Source: Nipponacmea schrenckii
Taxonomy: Eukaryota > Mollusca > Gastropoda > Lottiidae
Reading direction: 5' to 3'
Assembly (NCBI GenBank): GCA_030562195.1
Contig: JAUJPP010000003.1
Coordinates: forward strand, 22,723,398-22,787,397
DNA: 64,000 nt
Of this stretch, positions 23,173-35,256 are shown piece by piece. Position 1 is the first letter of the stretch. Each line of letters begins with the position of its first letter. Position numbers and translations under genes: made by a program. Under the pieces are notes generated by a model. That model searched no databases. It worked only from the letters and a program-made list of their open reading frames with translations, and was not told the origin of the DNA.

Positions 23173-26100
23173 TTAGTCACTTTGGCTCGTATTTGAAGCA
23201 TGATGGCTTTCCGAATAGCGATCCCGTACCTTTTCTTCATCATCCGTGTCTTGAAGGTCAGAATCATCTTTATCAATATGGCAGTGCTTCTTTCTTCTCC
23301 TTATCTTGTGATGATCTCCTAACTTGATTCTCAGTAGAAGCTTGTTATTCTTCTTGGTGGTGATAGAGAATGATTCGCTATGTGGCCGTTTCCGCTTATT
23401 GATATTCTGAACTTCCTCTGATGGCCTAGAATCCCCGAGAATCTGTGTGGTTTGAGAATCAAATATGTCACTATCTTCTTCCTGTTCCTCAACTACCATG
23501 CTCTGAGCACCGTCGTCTGCCAGTCCAGGCTTTTCTTCTTCTTGTTCGTTACAATATCTATCTTGTTCATTCTTGATTTTGAATTCCAATGGATAAATAA
23601 GATCCTTATTGATAACCACTGAACATGGCTTCAGCTTGAATACATTGGAAACACTGCCCTGCAAATCTGTAAATTTAGCTGTTTCTATCGCTCCTTTTTC
23701 AACATCAGCTGAAAGAGTACCAGTGTGATTTGGTGCATTAGTCCTCTTTGCACCATCTTTAAGAGAAGAACTATTCAAATTTCCACCTTTGCCGAAAAAG
23801 ACATTTTCTTTATGTGCGAGACTGGCTTTATCTTCCAGAAGATTGGTGCAAGCTTTGCTGCTGTGAAGAGGAACGTCTCCCATGCAGTATCTGGTACTCG
23901 CCGAACATGAAGATCTAGCTGTGGATGCTTTGTGCAGGGTGGGATTCTTTGGATTGTCTTCAAACACTTTGCATGTTGAATGTAAATTTACATCATTTTT
24001 CTTCTTGGAAACCAAATGAGAGTCACTCCTTCCATGTAATTCCTGCTTTCCCTTCTGCTGCTGGTGGTTTTGATAGTCGTGATTGTATTTTGAAAACACA
24101 TTTGTTACAATTGTTGAATCTTCCGGAGCGACTCTTCTCTTCACAGTCCGTGGGTCTCTACTTGGTGGTTTCGTTATCGCCACTGTGTCCCTCGAAGATA
24201 GCATCGCTGTTTCAACCCTCGAAGATGGTGGGTCTTCCGATTTTCTTGCAACCTTGGAGGAATCATTCGTCGTGTGGACTGGTTCTTCAGATTTTCTTTG
24301 TGATGCTGAAAAATATTCAGACTGTGGAGGCCTTACGTTATTTAACGATGGTCTCTTATGCATATTCTGAGAAACTACTTCTGAAGATATGGCGTCAACG
24401 GCTACCTTTTCTTCATCTTTTGTTTTCGTAAGGCTCAAATCAAGTGGAATACCATCTTCTGTAGTCCTTGAATCAGTATTTGAAGAAAGAAAGTTACCCG
24501 ATCCTTTATAATCTGACATCGGTGTCAATATTTGCTTCCTTGGTCTTCGGATTGGCTTGACATGAACTACTTTCGACAAATCTGACGCAGAAGATGCCTT
24601 CCTCGCATCGAATCCAAGGGGCCATACCACCTTTGTTGGTTTCATGGAAATTTCACTGGTGGATCGTCGTGGCGATTGGTTTGAAGATCTGGGTACCTGT
24701 GATTGCTCTATCACTGTGGTAGATGGGGATCTTGGGTTAATAGATGGACAGAAATTTAAGTTCTTTGCCTTCTTGCTTGTTCGATGTTGAAAATACGCTG
24801 AAATAGCATTCATTATTGCGTCTCTTTGTGCAATTGTATATGTAGCTCTGTTTAACTGATTATTTTGCGTACATCTTTGCTTTATTTTTAATATTTGACC
24901 TCCATACTGAGTTGAAGGTGTCCTTGAAGATACAGCTGAACTGTTAATAGATTTATGTTTAGATCCCATGCCATTTTCCTTGTTTAATGATTTCTTTGTG
25001 TTTATCGGATCTTTATCTTTCCTGGAGACATTCAGAACTGCGCCCAAAACAGACTCTGGTAATAGTCTTGATGAATCATGCTCATTCGAAGGGTGATTTT
25101 GTTTGTTTATTTTGGAAATCTGACCTATGCACTCCTGCAATGCTATTCTTTTCTTCGTGTGTTCCTCGATGTTCGTTTTATCTATCCCTGAATATCCCGA
25201 AGTTTCGTTATGTTGATCATTCACTTTTGCATTTTCTACTATCCGTGCCTTCTTTTTGTTCTTCTTAGATGGAGTTTTTTCAACGTTAGGTTTTTGTGGA
25301 CCTGTCCTCGTCGAGTTCCTCTCACTAGTAATGGTAGAACTCTTGGTTTGTAGCGTGGGAGTAATAGTTTTGGCAGGCAGTAATTGTTTTGTTAATTGAA
25401 TTCGAGAACTCGATGTTATACCTTCGGCTTTGACAGGGCATTGTGGATATTCGTCTTTCAGAGGATGACCTGTTTTCGTAGCATCAGATGTCGTTATAGC
25501 GAATTCCACATTTCTGCTTTTTTTGGGACCTGTTTCGGAGGTACCTGAGCCCCCCGATTGTTCCTTGGGTTGGTTTTCCATTTGAAATTTCTGAAAAGCT
25601 ATTTGGGTACTTTCCAAATCAAAAAACTCCATATCTGTTGAGCTTGGTCGATTTTGTTTTCCCATAATAACCGATGTTTTTCTTTGCCCCGATTCCTTCC
25701 GCTCGTATCTGATGTAAACTGGAACTTGACCTTGCATGAGTTTCGTAGGTGTCACTGGTTGACCTTTGGCATCTGTTACCTTCGTCACATTAATACTGGT
25801 CTTGAACAGATTTGATAACTTGTTCTGAAAGTATTTCTGAACCTTCGATAACTGCATCGTGGAACTGACAGAGTTAGGGTCGATGGGACTTTTTTTCGCG
25901 ATAGGCTTAGCAGCTTTTGATAATACTCCTGGATTGGTGGATCTCTTCATGAGATAAGCTTTCTTGGATAAAACTTTAGGAGACTTAAGTTGAGTCCGAT
26001 TCGCCAAAGGTTTTGATGAAGGTGTTTGCTTTGCTTCTGAATTCCATGGATTTAGATTTTCAAAATCATGTATCGTGTAACTCGATAAAGAAGGTTTGGC

Positions 26101-29100
26101 TTTTCTCAAAACAGTCGCATGAGGCATTTTAGATGAAGGCAGAACTTTTCCAGGATGAATATTTTGCTTTGATTGTTCTTTGAGGGTAACTAATGGCAAG
26201 GATGTAGGTGTGATAGGTATTTGGACCCCTTCAACTTTATTGGCTTTAGTTGAGCTTGCGATTGAGTATTGTCCTTTTGGAAGTTGCAAATTTGAAATGG
26301 AAGATGGGCCCTCATTCTGTAGTTTAATTACTCTGGGTGTAATGTCTTTTCTTGTTGATTCTGGAGCTAACCGGGCATGCAGTGCAGGGTACAGGCCACC
26401 TACTGTGGTCAAACTGGAATTGCAATGTGGTATCTTTTGTAGCCTCGGTGTAAACATCCTCACCATGTCTGCAGGTACTCGCACTCGAGAAGTACTGTCT
26501 GGTGAATGAAGAGGTCTGAACGATGGCACAAGAGGCTGACAATCTGGCTTCAATGTCGACTGATAATTTATAGGCAACAGAGGATGGTTTACGAATTTAT
26601 GTGGATGTATACATTCTGGTCTTATGATTTCAGGAGAAATTTGATTTTCCATATCCTTTCCCTTGATTGGATTTTCGATATTTTGTAGCGGACGTGCTTG
26701 TATAATTCCAAGAAATTGTTTCGTGGTTATTTGACTTTCTACTTGTGAAGCTTTGTCGGGTTGAATGCTGGTTGGCCCGGATGATGATGTTCGGTAGTTC
26801 TGAGGATTAACATTCTCGTTTGAATGGGCGTGGAAATGATTCGAATCTTCGAGGATATACGAGTCGGTTGAAATTGTTCGCTGTACCGGTCTAAATGCTC
26901 CACCATTTAAACACGCAAAATTGGAACGTGAATATGCTCTGGGAGCTGTTACGTTGTTTTTCTGTTGGTAATGTACTGTTGGTACATCCTGATTATCAGA
27001 GGCTCTCTTTTCCATGCCGTTGATCGTAATTTTTGAGAATCTTACACTGTTGGAAACTGGGCCTGTTTTATCGTTTGATCGAGTTTGTAAATGCGTATCT
27101 GAAGTACCTCTTATTCCAGAATCACCCATCTCGCTTGATCCCTTGTCTTGATTCAAGCTATATACACTCTTAATAGTTAATTTAGGCGATGCATTTTTCG
27201 CAAGCTTTACCTTAGGGCTAATTGGAGACACCTTAAGCGCCTTATTTGTTTGGTCATGTTTGTAAACTTGAGGAGTCATACTGGATTGGACGTTTGGTGA
27301 TACTGGTTCTTCTTTAATAAATATCTTCTTTAGTGTTTGTCCTTTGAACTTATTTAACTTAAGTCTATTAAATTTCTTTGAGATATGACCATGCCTCTTT
27401 TTGCGCTTTTGTGTCTCTGGTGACAGTTTCTCAGCTTTGATTGATGTACCGATGAGCGTTGCAGCTGTCCTATTAAAATCTCTGGAGTGGTGGTCACTTG
27501 TCTGACCTTTCTCTTGAAGATTTTGAGATGGAACCGTGTCTCCGTGATGTGTATTACTTTCTACTAAGCAGTGTTTCTTTGCAGTGATACTGTTTTTACT
27601 TGAGTTCAGTTTTGACCCTGGTTGTCCACGGGATAGCCGGATCGCTAGGTTTGAAAATTTATCCCTTTTTCGCTCTTTTAGAATGACCTCGGAAATTGAA
27701 GTCGCATTGTCCTTTCTTATGCCACCGCCACTTTTACGTTGATTCACTGAATCCTCTTTCGTTTGAAGGTCTAGCAGGTTTGGGGGATCTTCATGGTTTA
27801 TGTTTTCTAAAGAATTGTTCTTTATTTCACCGGCCACAGTTATACTATCAGCCTTTGAAGCTTCAATTTTCTCATTGCTTTTCTGCCTCTGTTTTCTGGC
27901 GTCATTAAAGCACTGGTTTATCTTTATTATCATTTCCTCCTTAGACAATGGAGCCTCTCTACATCCAAACTTCAGCTTCTTCACAAAATCAGAGTTCTTG
28001 ATATCTAACACTTTACGACTGAGCACAGATTTGTAAATTGGGTTGACGAAGTAACATTTGGTTTCGAAATTCTTTCCGCTTGGATGCTTCTCGGCATTAG
28101 CGTCTTCATTAGAAGTGTCAGTCTGTGCTTTTTCAACATGAGCGAATACCTCTGCTAAATCCCCAAGTATATTTTTCTCTTCTTCGGTATCTCTTTTTGC
28201 TTTCTGATCCGAGTTTCTTTCAGTATCACTTATCTGTTTAACGGACAAATCATTCTGTGTTTCGACGCCCTGATCCATGTTGTTTCCTGTACTTTCCAGA
28301 ATCCTTTTTTTAGTCTCAATCAACGTATGTTCCATTGGCGTCTTGACTGATGTCTGTACCTTCTCTAGATGATTCATATTTCTCATCGTAGATCCTTCTT
28401 CTGGGGTGAAGATTGATTCGACAGATTTGTTCAGAAAACATGGATCAACATCATAAAGCTCATTTTCACCAGCTGTTAATCCATGGTATATCATCTCATC
28501 ACAATTCTCTGTGTCCTTATTAGCATAGAAGGGTTCCTCGTCAGCATCCACACTTTCTTCTTTAGATTTATTCATCCCTAGATCTTCAACAGCCTTCTCT
28601 TTTCGGGCCGTGCTACAGTTTGGAGAATTTAAGTCTGAAAGGCGGTCCTTGACTTGTATTTCAGCTTGAATGCTTCTCTTCTGAGATGGATTATCTTTTC
28701 CTAAATCTGAGTGTCTATCAACATTATCTTTGTTACATTCATTATGATCACTAACAAAATTATTTGATTTGAGTTTACCATCAAAATATTTTAAGGGCAA
28801 AGAAACCATAACCTTCGCTTTTGCTGATTTTTGTCTGGTTTCATTGTCGATCTCTAAGTTTAGGCCAAGGTCTTCTGTATGGAGTTCAACGTCAGCTTCA
28901 TCGAGTTGCATTGATTCTCTCTCTTTGCTAATTTTGATCAATTTCAATTTGAAATACTCCTCTTTCTTCCTCTGCAACTTCCGAATCAACATATTTGCTT
29001 TTAGTTTCCGAAAAGCATGACTTACAGAAGACCTTGTTCCTTCTCTGCCTTCGTTATGCAGTATTTTGGTACTGATATCGCAACCTTGTGAAGCACCATC

Positions 29101-32100
29101 AGCTTCACTTAGCAAATCTTTGGATTCCTTAACCACTTGTGACAACTTTTTCCATTCTGGCATTAATGACATGTCCCTTTGTAACTCTGCTTGCGCTCGG
29201 GTTACTTGGCCTTCTGTGGGTGATACATGTGGTGTCTGTTTATCAGCTAGCTCAGGAATATCTTGCTCCAAGTTTCTTTTACTTCTAATAGTACCTAATG
29301 ACTCATCTTCAGCTTTCTGGTCTTTCTTTGGAGATTGATTGCTTCGATGTTCTACAATTACTTTCATTGATTGGTTGAGAATACTGCTTTTCGGAGCTTC
29401 ATCCGATATTAAAATTTTATCTGGTTCCTCTGTGATAGGCTCTTCATCAGAAATGGACTTTAAAGGCACCTGTTTTTTCATGCCATTGCAGTTGACATCC
29501 ATTGGTAAAACTGCAAGTTCACATGGCGGGTTCTTGTTGATACTACACCGATCTTGTTGGATGCTGTCTTGAGACAAGGTATCAGATTCGGAAAGGTAAA
29601 GGTCTTCTTGTAGCTGACAGTTTGCGCTTTGGGCGCTTTGAGGTGGAGAGTAGTAGTTGGTGTCTTCATCAGATAAGAACAGATCTTCTTTTATTTGGGC
29701 AATGTTTATCAGTTTCTCTTTATGTGATAATGCTTTCGAGGATTCAGATTTTGTTCGTGAAGTGTCTTCAGTTAGTTTATTCTGTGTTGGTGAAGCATTT
29801 GTTGTATAACTTTTATTCAATGTATTGTTGTTTAAACCAATTTCAAAAGTATTGTATTTAGTAATGGCTTGGTCGGGTGAGTTCTTGTCCTTTCTTATCT
29901 CTTCTTCATTACTTCCAGAAGATTCTTTTTCAATTACCAATGTCTCTGTATCTGTTGGGTCAGAATTACTAGCTGATTTACTGTATTTTGTTTGCGTACT
30001 AGTATCAGATTGAGTCCTTGCAGACATATGGCTCATTTCAGCACTGGTGACTAGTAAGGGACTTGTTGTGTTACCTTCGGTGGATACACTTGGCTTCAAA
30101 TTCTGAAAACTGTGCGCTCTGGTATTGTTTGCATTCATTCCTTTGATTTGTGGAGTTGTTGGCTTTTGAATACTATCGGTTGTCTTTGAGGATTCAGATT
30201 CCACACAAAGGTTATCTGGAACATTAATTATTGATTCTTGATCAGACTTTCTTTGTTCCTTTGTTGCATCTGATTTTGCTTCTGTGGTAGGCCTATGTGG
30301 ATCATCACCATGACCTTTAGCATCAGAATTTGGTGAACATGGATTTTCTGGTTTTGGGCTTTGAGCTGAAAAATCATCTCCTTCAGGCATGGGATCTGGT
30401 GGTCTTGGCGCATTGAAAATTTCATTTTGATTCAGAGCTTCATAATAGGCAATATCTCTATCCAAATGATGGCAAATTCTGTGGCAAAAATTTCTTCCAT
30501 ATTTCTTGACCTTTCTTATGATTTTGAATTCACATCTGGAACAGACAGGAAGACAATTCTGATTGTCAATGGTTACCTTGACTAAGAATCCATCTTTGTC
30601 TGCAGTGCAGTACCTCGTAAAATCTTGATCCGACTGAAAATTGTCAATGACCTTAAATTCATTGTTTTTTGGATGCTGAGGTCTTTGGAAATCTGGTTGT
30701 TGGTGGTGAATTGAGTTAGAATTATTTTGGTTCTGTAAATCGTGTCTTTGAGAGATGTTTTTCTTTGGCACCAAATTTAGACCAAGGTAGTTGAAGTATA
30801 TTTTCGCTTCTTCTGTTTTGTACATAGACAAATCTATTGACGTAGGATCCTTGAGGAAATCATTCTCTTCTGACATGGAGACGACTGAAACTATTTGAAA
30901 ATTTGGCTCTGGAGTTTTAGGTTCAAATCCATATTTAGACTTCTTTTGAATTGGTGTACCAAAGTTTGAGGCCTGATTTGAAATTTCAGTTTCAGAAGAA
31001 TTGGTCTTACGTTTTATTTCAGAGATTATTCCCTTAGATTTTGCAGAACAAGATTCAAATGAATTATTAACTGAAATATGTGAGCCATCTTCTTGGTGAC
31101 TCACATTCGAAACAAACATATTTACATTACCTGGGTCATTTGAATTCATTAATTGTCTCATATGATCTTGATTAATCAAATTGCTAACTATTGTATTCAT
31201 ATGACCTTGATTATTTGCATTATTACAGTGACCATTTGCAATGCTAACTGATCTATTCATTTGACCTTGATCATTTGCATTGCCAAATGATGTATTCATA
31301 TAACCTTGATCATTCGCATGGCTAAATAATGTATGACCTTGAATTTGTTCACGACCTTGAATAAAGTACATATATTCATAAGGGTTGCCATTTGTCTCTA
31401 ACCAAGGGAAGACAACTGGCAATTCTCTTTGTAATGTTTGTCTGTGAACATCAATTTCTTCAGAAAAATATCTTCTCCAGCGTTTTTTTCTCTTCTGTTT
31501 GGATGCTTTTTTAACTTTTCCATGTCTTACATTATTTCCTGACCTGAAAATTGGAATTTAGAAATATAAGCAATCTGAACAAATGGTTATCAAACCTTTA
31601 GAAGAGACAAATATGGGTTTTGACTCAAGCATGCCAGGCTTAGGGGTTATTGTGAAATTCTTGAGTATATGATTAATGGAAATTCTAAGCTACTGGAATA
31701 TCTACAAGCAAGTCAAAGATATATCAAATCCAGCAGTCTTTACATCTAGAATTGTTAATTAAACCAACAGTAAAGCAATTACCAAGTATTACCGTCGCCA
31801 GTTTGGTTGGTTTGAAGATTTGCAGGAATGTTGCTCCATGTATGTTTGGTACCAGTATCTAAGGCTGTTTCATTCGGATTAGGATGGCTATTCAGATTCA
31901 ATAGAGTAGAGGAGTTGCTGTAGTTGAATGGTGAAGAGAGAAATGTAGGGGAGAGAACTGTACCGTGACTAGCTACTGGTGGCGGAATATTTTGTGGACT
32001 GAGTTGTTCAATAGAATTGTTTCCTCTCATGTTATAGTTATTTACATTGACGTCATGAGGTATCCTGGAAAGAGATTGCTTTCAAACTAAGAGGACATTA

Positions 32101-35100
32101 CAATGACAATACATCAGGTGACATTTATATTCAACTTGGCAAAGTGTGGTGTTATTATTTTTCTTAGAATGTTGTTCATTTAAGTGCTTTGAACAGGTAA
32201 ATTGTAAATTTTACCTCATGCCTATTTGACCAGGATTATGCTGTAAACTTGCTGGTGGTAGAATGGAACTGACTGGAGTAGATAGACTGGAACACAATCC
32301 TCTATTACTGTAGTTGTATACAAAATTCTGAGCTAGAAATAATTATGACATAAAAATAATCATGAAGTTTTTGGGCATCAATTTTTCAAAGAATATAACA
32401 CTTTTGTCACTTCAAAAATTATAGAGAAGACTTTGAAAGGTGTTTAGTAATTTCACCTGATGGGACATTTTCCACAAACTAAATTCTTATATTAAATTTA
32501 AAGGGATAATAGGCGTTAGAACGAACATAAAATTTTAAGTTCACTCAAATTTGGACAATAACAGTATATATCCATCAGTGGACTTACCTATACATCAAAA
32601 TCCCTCTAAAATCCGATAAATCCCCAACATAAAGTAGTTAATCATAAAACGCTTGAGCCATCAATGAAGCGATTTTCAAATCGTGTAAATAAAAATGGAA
32701 ATAACTCTAACATGTGGGTTTTCACGCGTCCTTGACCCCTACTGTTGAATTCCACAATGATGTTTTAGCGTTGATTTACCAGACGCTTTTATTCTCAAAC
32801 TAAATGGAATCGTCGCTGGCTCACTTTTTTTTTAAATTCCGAATATATTTTTATTGTGGCTTTTTAAAATTTGGTAAAGTGTGGGATGCATACTTATTTA
32901 ACTAATAGTCAATATGAAACACAAACATAAGCCATAGGACGAGTGTATTCTAACGCCTATTATCCCTTTAAGCATGTTAAGTACAGTTACCTGGAGGGTG
33001 GAATGATCGTGGCACAGATGATGGTTGAGGCATGTTGTTATAAGGACCAACAGTCTTAAATGGTATAGGAGTTAGAGGATATCGTGGCAGTGTGTAGTTA
33101 AGAGACAGAGGTAGCTGAGAAGGTGGTAGTTGATAGGTGTTAGGCTGAAATCCTCTAGATAGTATTGAGTTGTTGTATTGGACTTGACTGGTTACAAAAT
33201 GGCTATTATCTTCACATATCAATTCTCCTGTATAAAAAAATTAAGAATTATAAAGCTTAAGTTTGCAACTCTGACTTAATTAGTGATGATTCAGAAATAA
33301 AAACTTGACCAGAAGAAGTCACTTTTTGAAATCCCTCTGATGTTTGATGCTAATTGATTTTTTGTATAGTAGTCCCTCATAAACGGAATTGGTCCTACCT
33401 AATTGGATTGCCAACTTTAAAAATCTGAAACCCAACAAAATTCATTACTTGACCATGACTATGACCATATCAGATTGTCCCTCCCCTTACTTGCCACAAT
33501 GAGCTATCAAGTCTGAATACAAGCCTGTTTAGTATAAGAATCTGACTTGACAAGGGTGCTAAGATTTGTTTCGGTTCAATTTTATCTTCAGTTATTTTTC
33601 TAATCAAATCGATTGTACTTACCAATTATTTATCAAGTCGTAGCCTAAAAGCCTAAGTCTACTTACCTGTAATATCTTTGCTGAAATCAACATTTTTCAA
33701 CCATAACATAACATCACTGAGTACTTTAGGGGTTAACCTCTGAAACAAACTTTGAATTTCTTGCTTGGCTTCTTCATAGGTTATCTTTGGACCATGAGTT
33801 TCATATATGTCTGAAATGTATTGAATTAAACATATACAACTCTTGAAGGTTTAATATGAAAGAACAGAGTTAAAGTTTGATATTATAAATTTATAAGCTT
33901 GATTTGAATATCCGCTAGTAAGCTATTTAGCATAATCTGGGTCTCAGAATTTTTGGTCCATTTGCAATTTCAAATTCATGCCAACTAATTCAAAATTGTA
34001 TGGAGATCTGATGCAATGGACATAATTTTTTCACATCACACTTTATATCCGTCTCCAATCATACTAAACATAAATGCTAAACAATATTTACCTGAATTTT
34101 GACTTGAACTATCTCCTGCAGCAAACCTATCCATCTGACTAACTGTACTGGATGCTTGCTTGGTAGAGGTTTTCTTTTTCAGTTCCATAATTGCAGAAAC
34201 TTCCACCGATTTTGGAATTCCGAGTTTATTCAAGGGGATAGAGAAGACACAAGCATCTAAAACTTCAGGCGTTATATTCTTCAGGCATTTGTTTGAAACC
34301 TGTTTAGAAATACCTGCTTGAGTACAGATCAAATACATGACATTTCCCAGAAAGTTTTTGCCTACAGGTTGATGATAGTACCATACATTAGCTGATTTAC
34401 TTATCTTGTATTTTGGTCTTTGAAATAAATCCATAGTTTCTGGGTGAAGCTTTGACAGGTATTTGGCAAGGGAGAGAACTGGACATAAGGGGTGGTTTCT
34501 TTTTTCATACATTTTCCTCCCATCCTTGTTGCTATTCAAAGAACTGTCAGACCCCGCATCCTTCTTTAGGAAAACAAATTTTCCAAAAGCATCATTTCCA
34601 AAGATAAAGGAATTCTTTGTTAATACCCTTTGCTTGCTTCTGCCGCCTTTGTTGAAATATACTGCCACTTCAAACCACACCTTGTATTGTAGAGTTTTGG
34701 GAGAATCTTCAGCAAATACTTGCAAATATATCTGCCGCAGCTCATCAGAGGTTAAAAACAATTTGTTTTTATCTCCCTTGTCTGTGGACTTCAGTTTCAA
34801 AGATTTGATAACGGTGCTGAATATTTCATTTGAGTTGAAAAATTCCGGATTTTCAATTATGTCGAAACGTTTGCCCTCAGCCATCGACTGGAAATAGCGA
34901 TTAAGGCTGTATCTAAAAGACGTCAAGCTGCTGAATGAATAGTACTCTCCAGTTTTGGTCCTAACATTGCTATAAAATTTTCCCAAAACCTCATTCAATT
35001 CAGCAAATGTCATCTTTTCTATGTCAGCAGATTCTCCGTTTGACGTGCACCAGGCTTTCAACAATGACACGGCAAATTTGACGCATTTTTCTGTGCTTTT

Positions 35101-35256
35101 GCTAAATCCGGTGCCATTAAATTCGTGTCCAGAAAGATCAATTTCAAACTGTTCACTTTGGGAATCAGTCGATTCCCCCGGGTTATCAATAACCATTATA
35201 TTTGACTCAATATCTTCAACCGATTCCAGAAAGTCAGTATCTTGTAAGGCCGCCAT
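23173..35256 (-). CDS. gene C: giant DUF3504 protein with 8.4-kb last exon (3438 aa)
   Basis: Six exons on the minus strand: 35256-34092, 33810-33667, 33227-32991, 32332-32215, 32064-31783, 31543-23173; total 10317 bp, frame kept at every junction. Residues about 55-355 are DUF3504 (FNKGGRSKQR, FQRPKYK, VWYYHQPVGKNFLGN); the HxxR box reads NKCLK, so recombinase activity is unlikely. Exon 2 (144 bp) encodes the module ending MLWLKNVDF shared with genes A and B. Exons 3-5 are Pro/Ser/Asn-rich. The last exon encodes a long disordered region with Asn-rich imperfect repeats (ANDQGxMN), a Cys/His cluster near residues 975-1005 (CSRC, then CHRICHH), several basic nuclear-localisation-type stretches, sumoylation motifs (IKAEKLSP, IKEEPVSP) and PLDLSLTK (near 3013), a CtBP-type PxDLS motif. 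It ends acidic. A nuclear scaffold or transcription regulator is inferred; I know no named orthologue. Confidence 0.85.
30460..30620 (-). other. Cys/His cluster in gene C, possible zinc-binding fold
   Basis: Within the last exon, residues about 955-1010 form the only ordered-looking stretch after the DUF3504 part: YCTADKDGF, VCSRCEFKI, then FCHRICHHLDRD. A CxxC pair followed by about 17 residues and C-H-x2-C-H-H could coordinate zinc. It fits no zinc-finger family I can name. Confidence 0.35.
31100..31340 (-). repeat. coding tandem repeat in gene C, about 42 bp
   Basis: Imperfect in-frame units encode peptides like HANDQGYMNTS, NANDQGQMNRS, NANNQGHMNTI, LINQDHMRQL and SNDPGNVNMF. The DNA units centre on ATGACCTTGATCATTTGC (plus strand). 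It explains the Asn/Gly/Met-rich start of the giant exon. Confidence 0.65.
32502..32967. mobile_element. MITE with TTAA target sites, in gene C intron
   Basis: 466 bp with perfect 20-bp terminal inverted repeats: the left end begins AGGGATAATAGGCGTTAGAA and the right end is its reverse complement. Both ends abut TTAA (32498-32501 and 32968-32971), the target duplication typical of piggyBac-type elements. No coding capacity. A diverged relative lies at 5831-6139 in gene A. Confidence 0.75.

Noticed and set aside
23725..30425. Many 60-170-codon frames on the opposite strand or other frames of the giant exon
   Set aside because: They are shadows of the long minus-strand reading frame; none has splice signals, motifs or independent homology.
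23173..31422. Giant open frame as a stand-alone intronless gene starting at 31422
   Set aside because: There is no ATG at that point, the frame is open upstream to a good splice acceptor at 31543, and five upstream exons join in frame.
32327..32332. Acceptor at 32327/32328 for gene C exon 4
   Set aside because: It leads to a stop after seven codons; the AG four or five bases earlier (exon from 32332) keeps the frame open through the whole exon.
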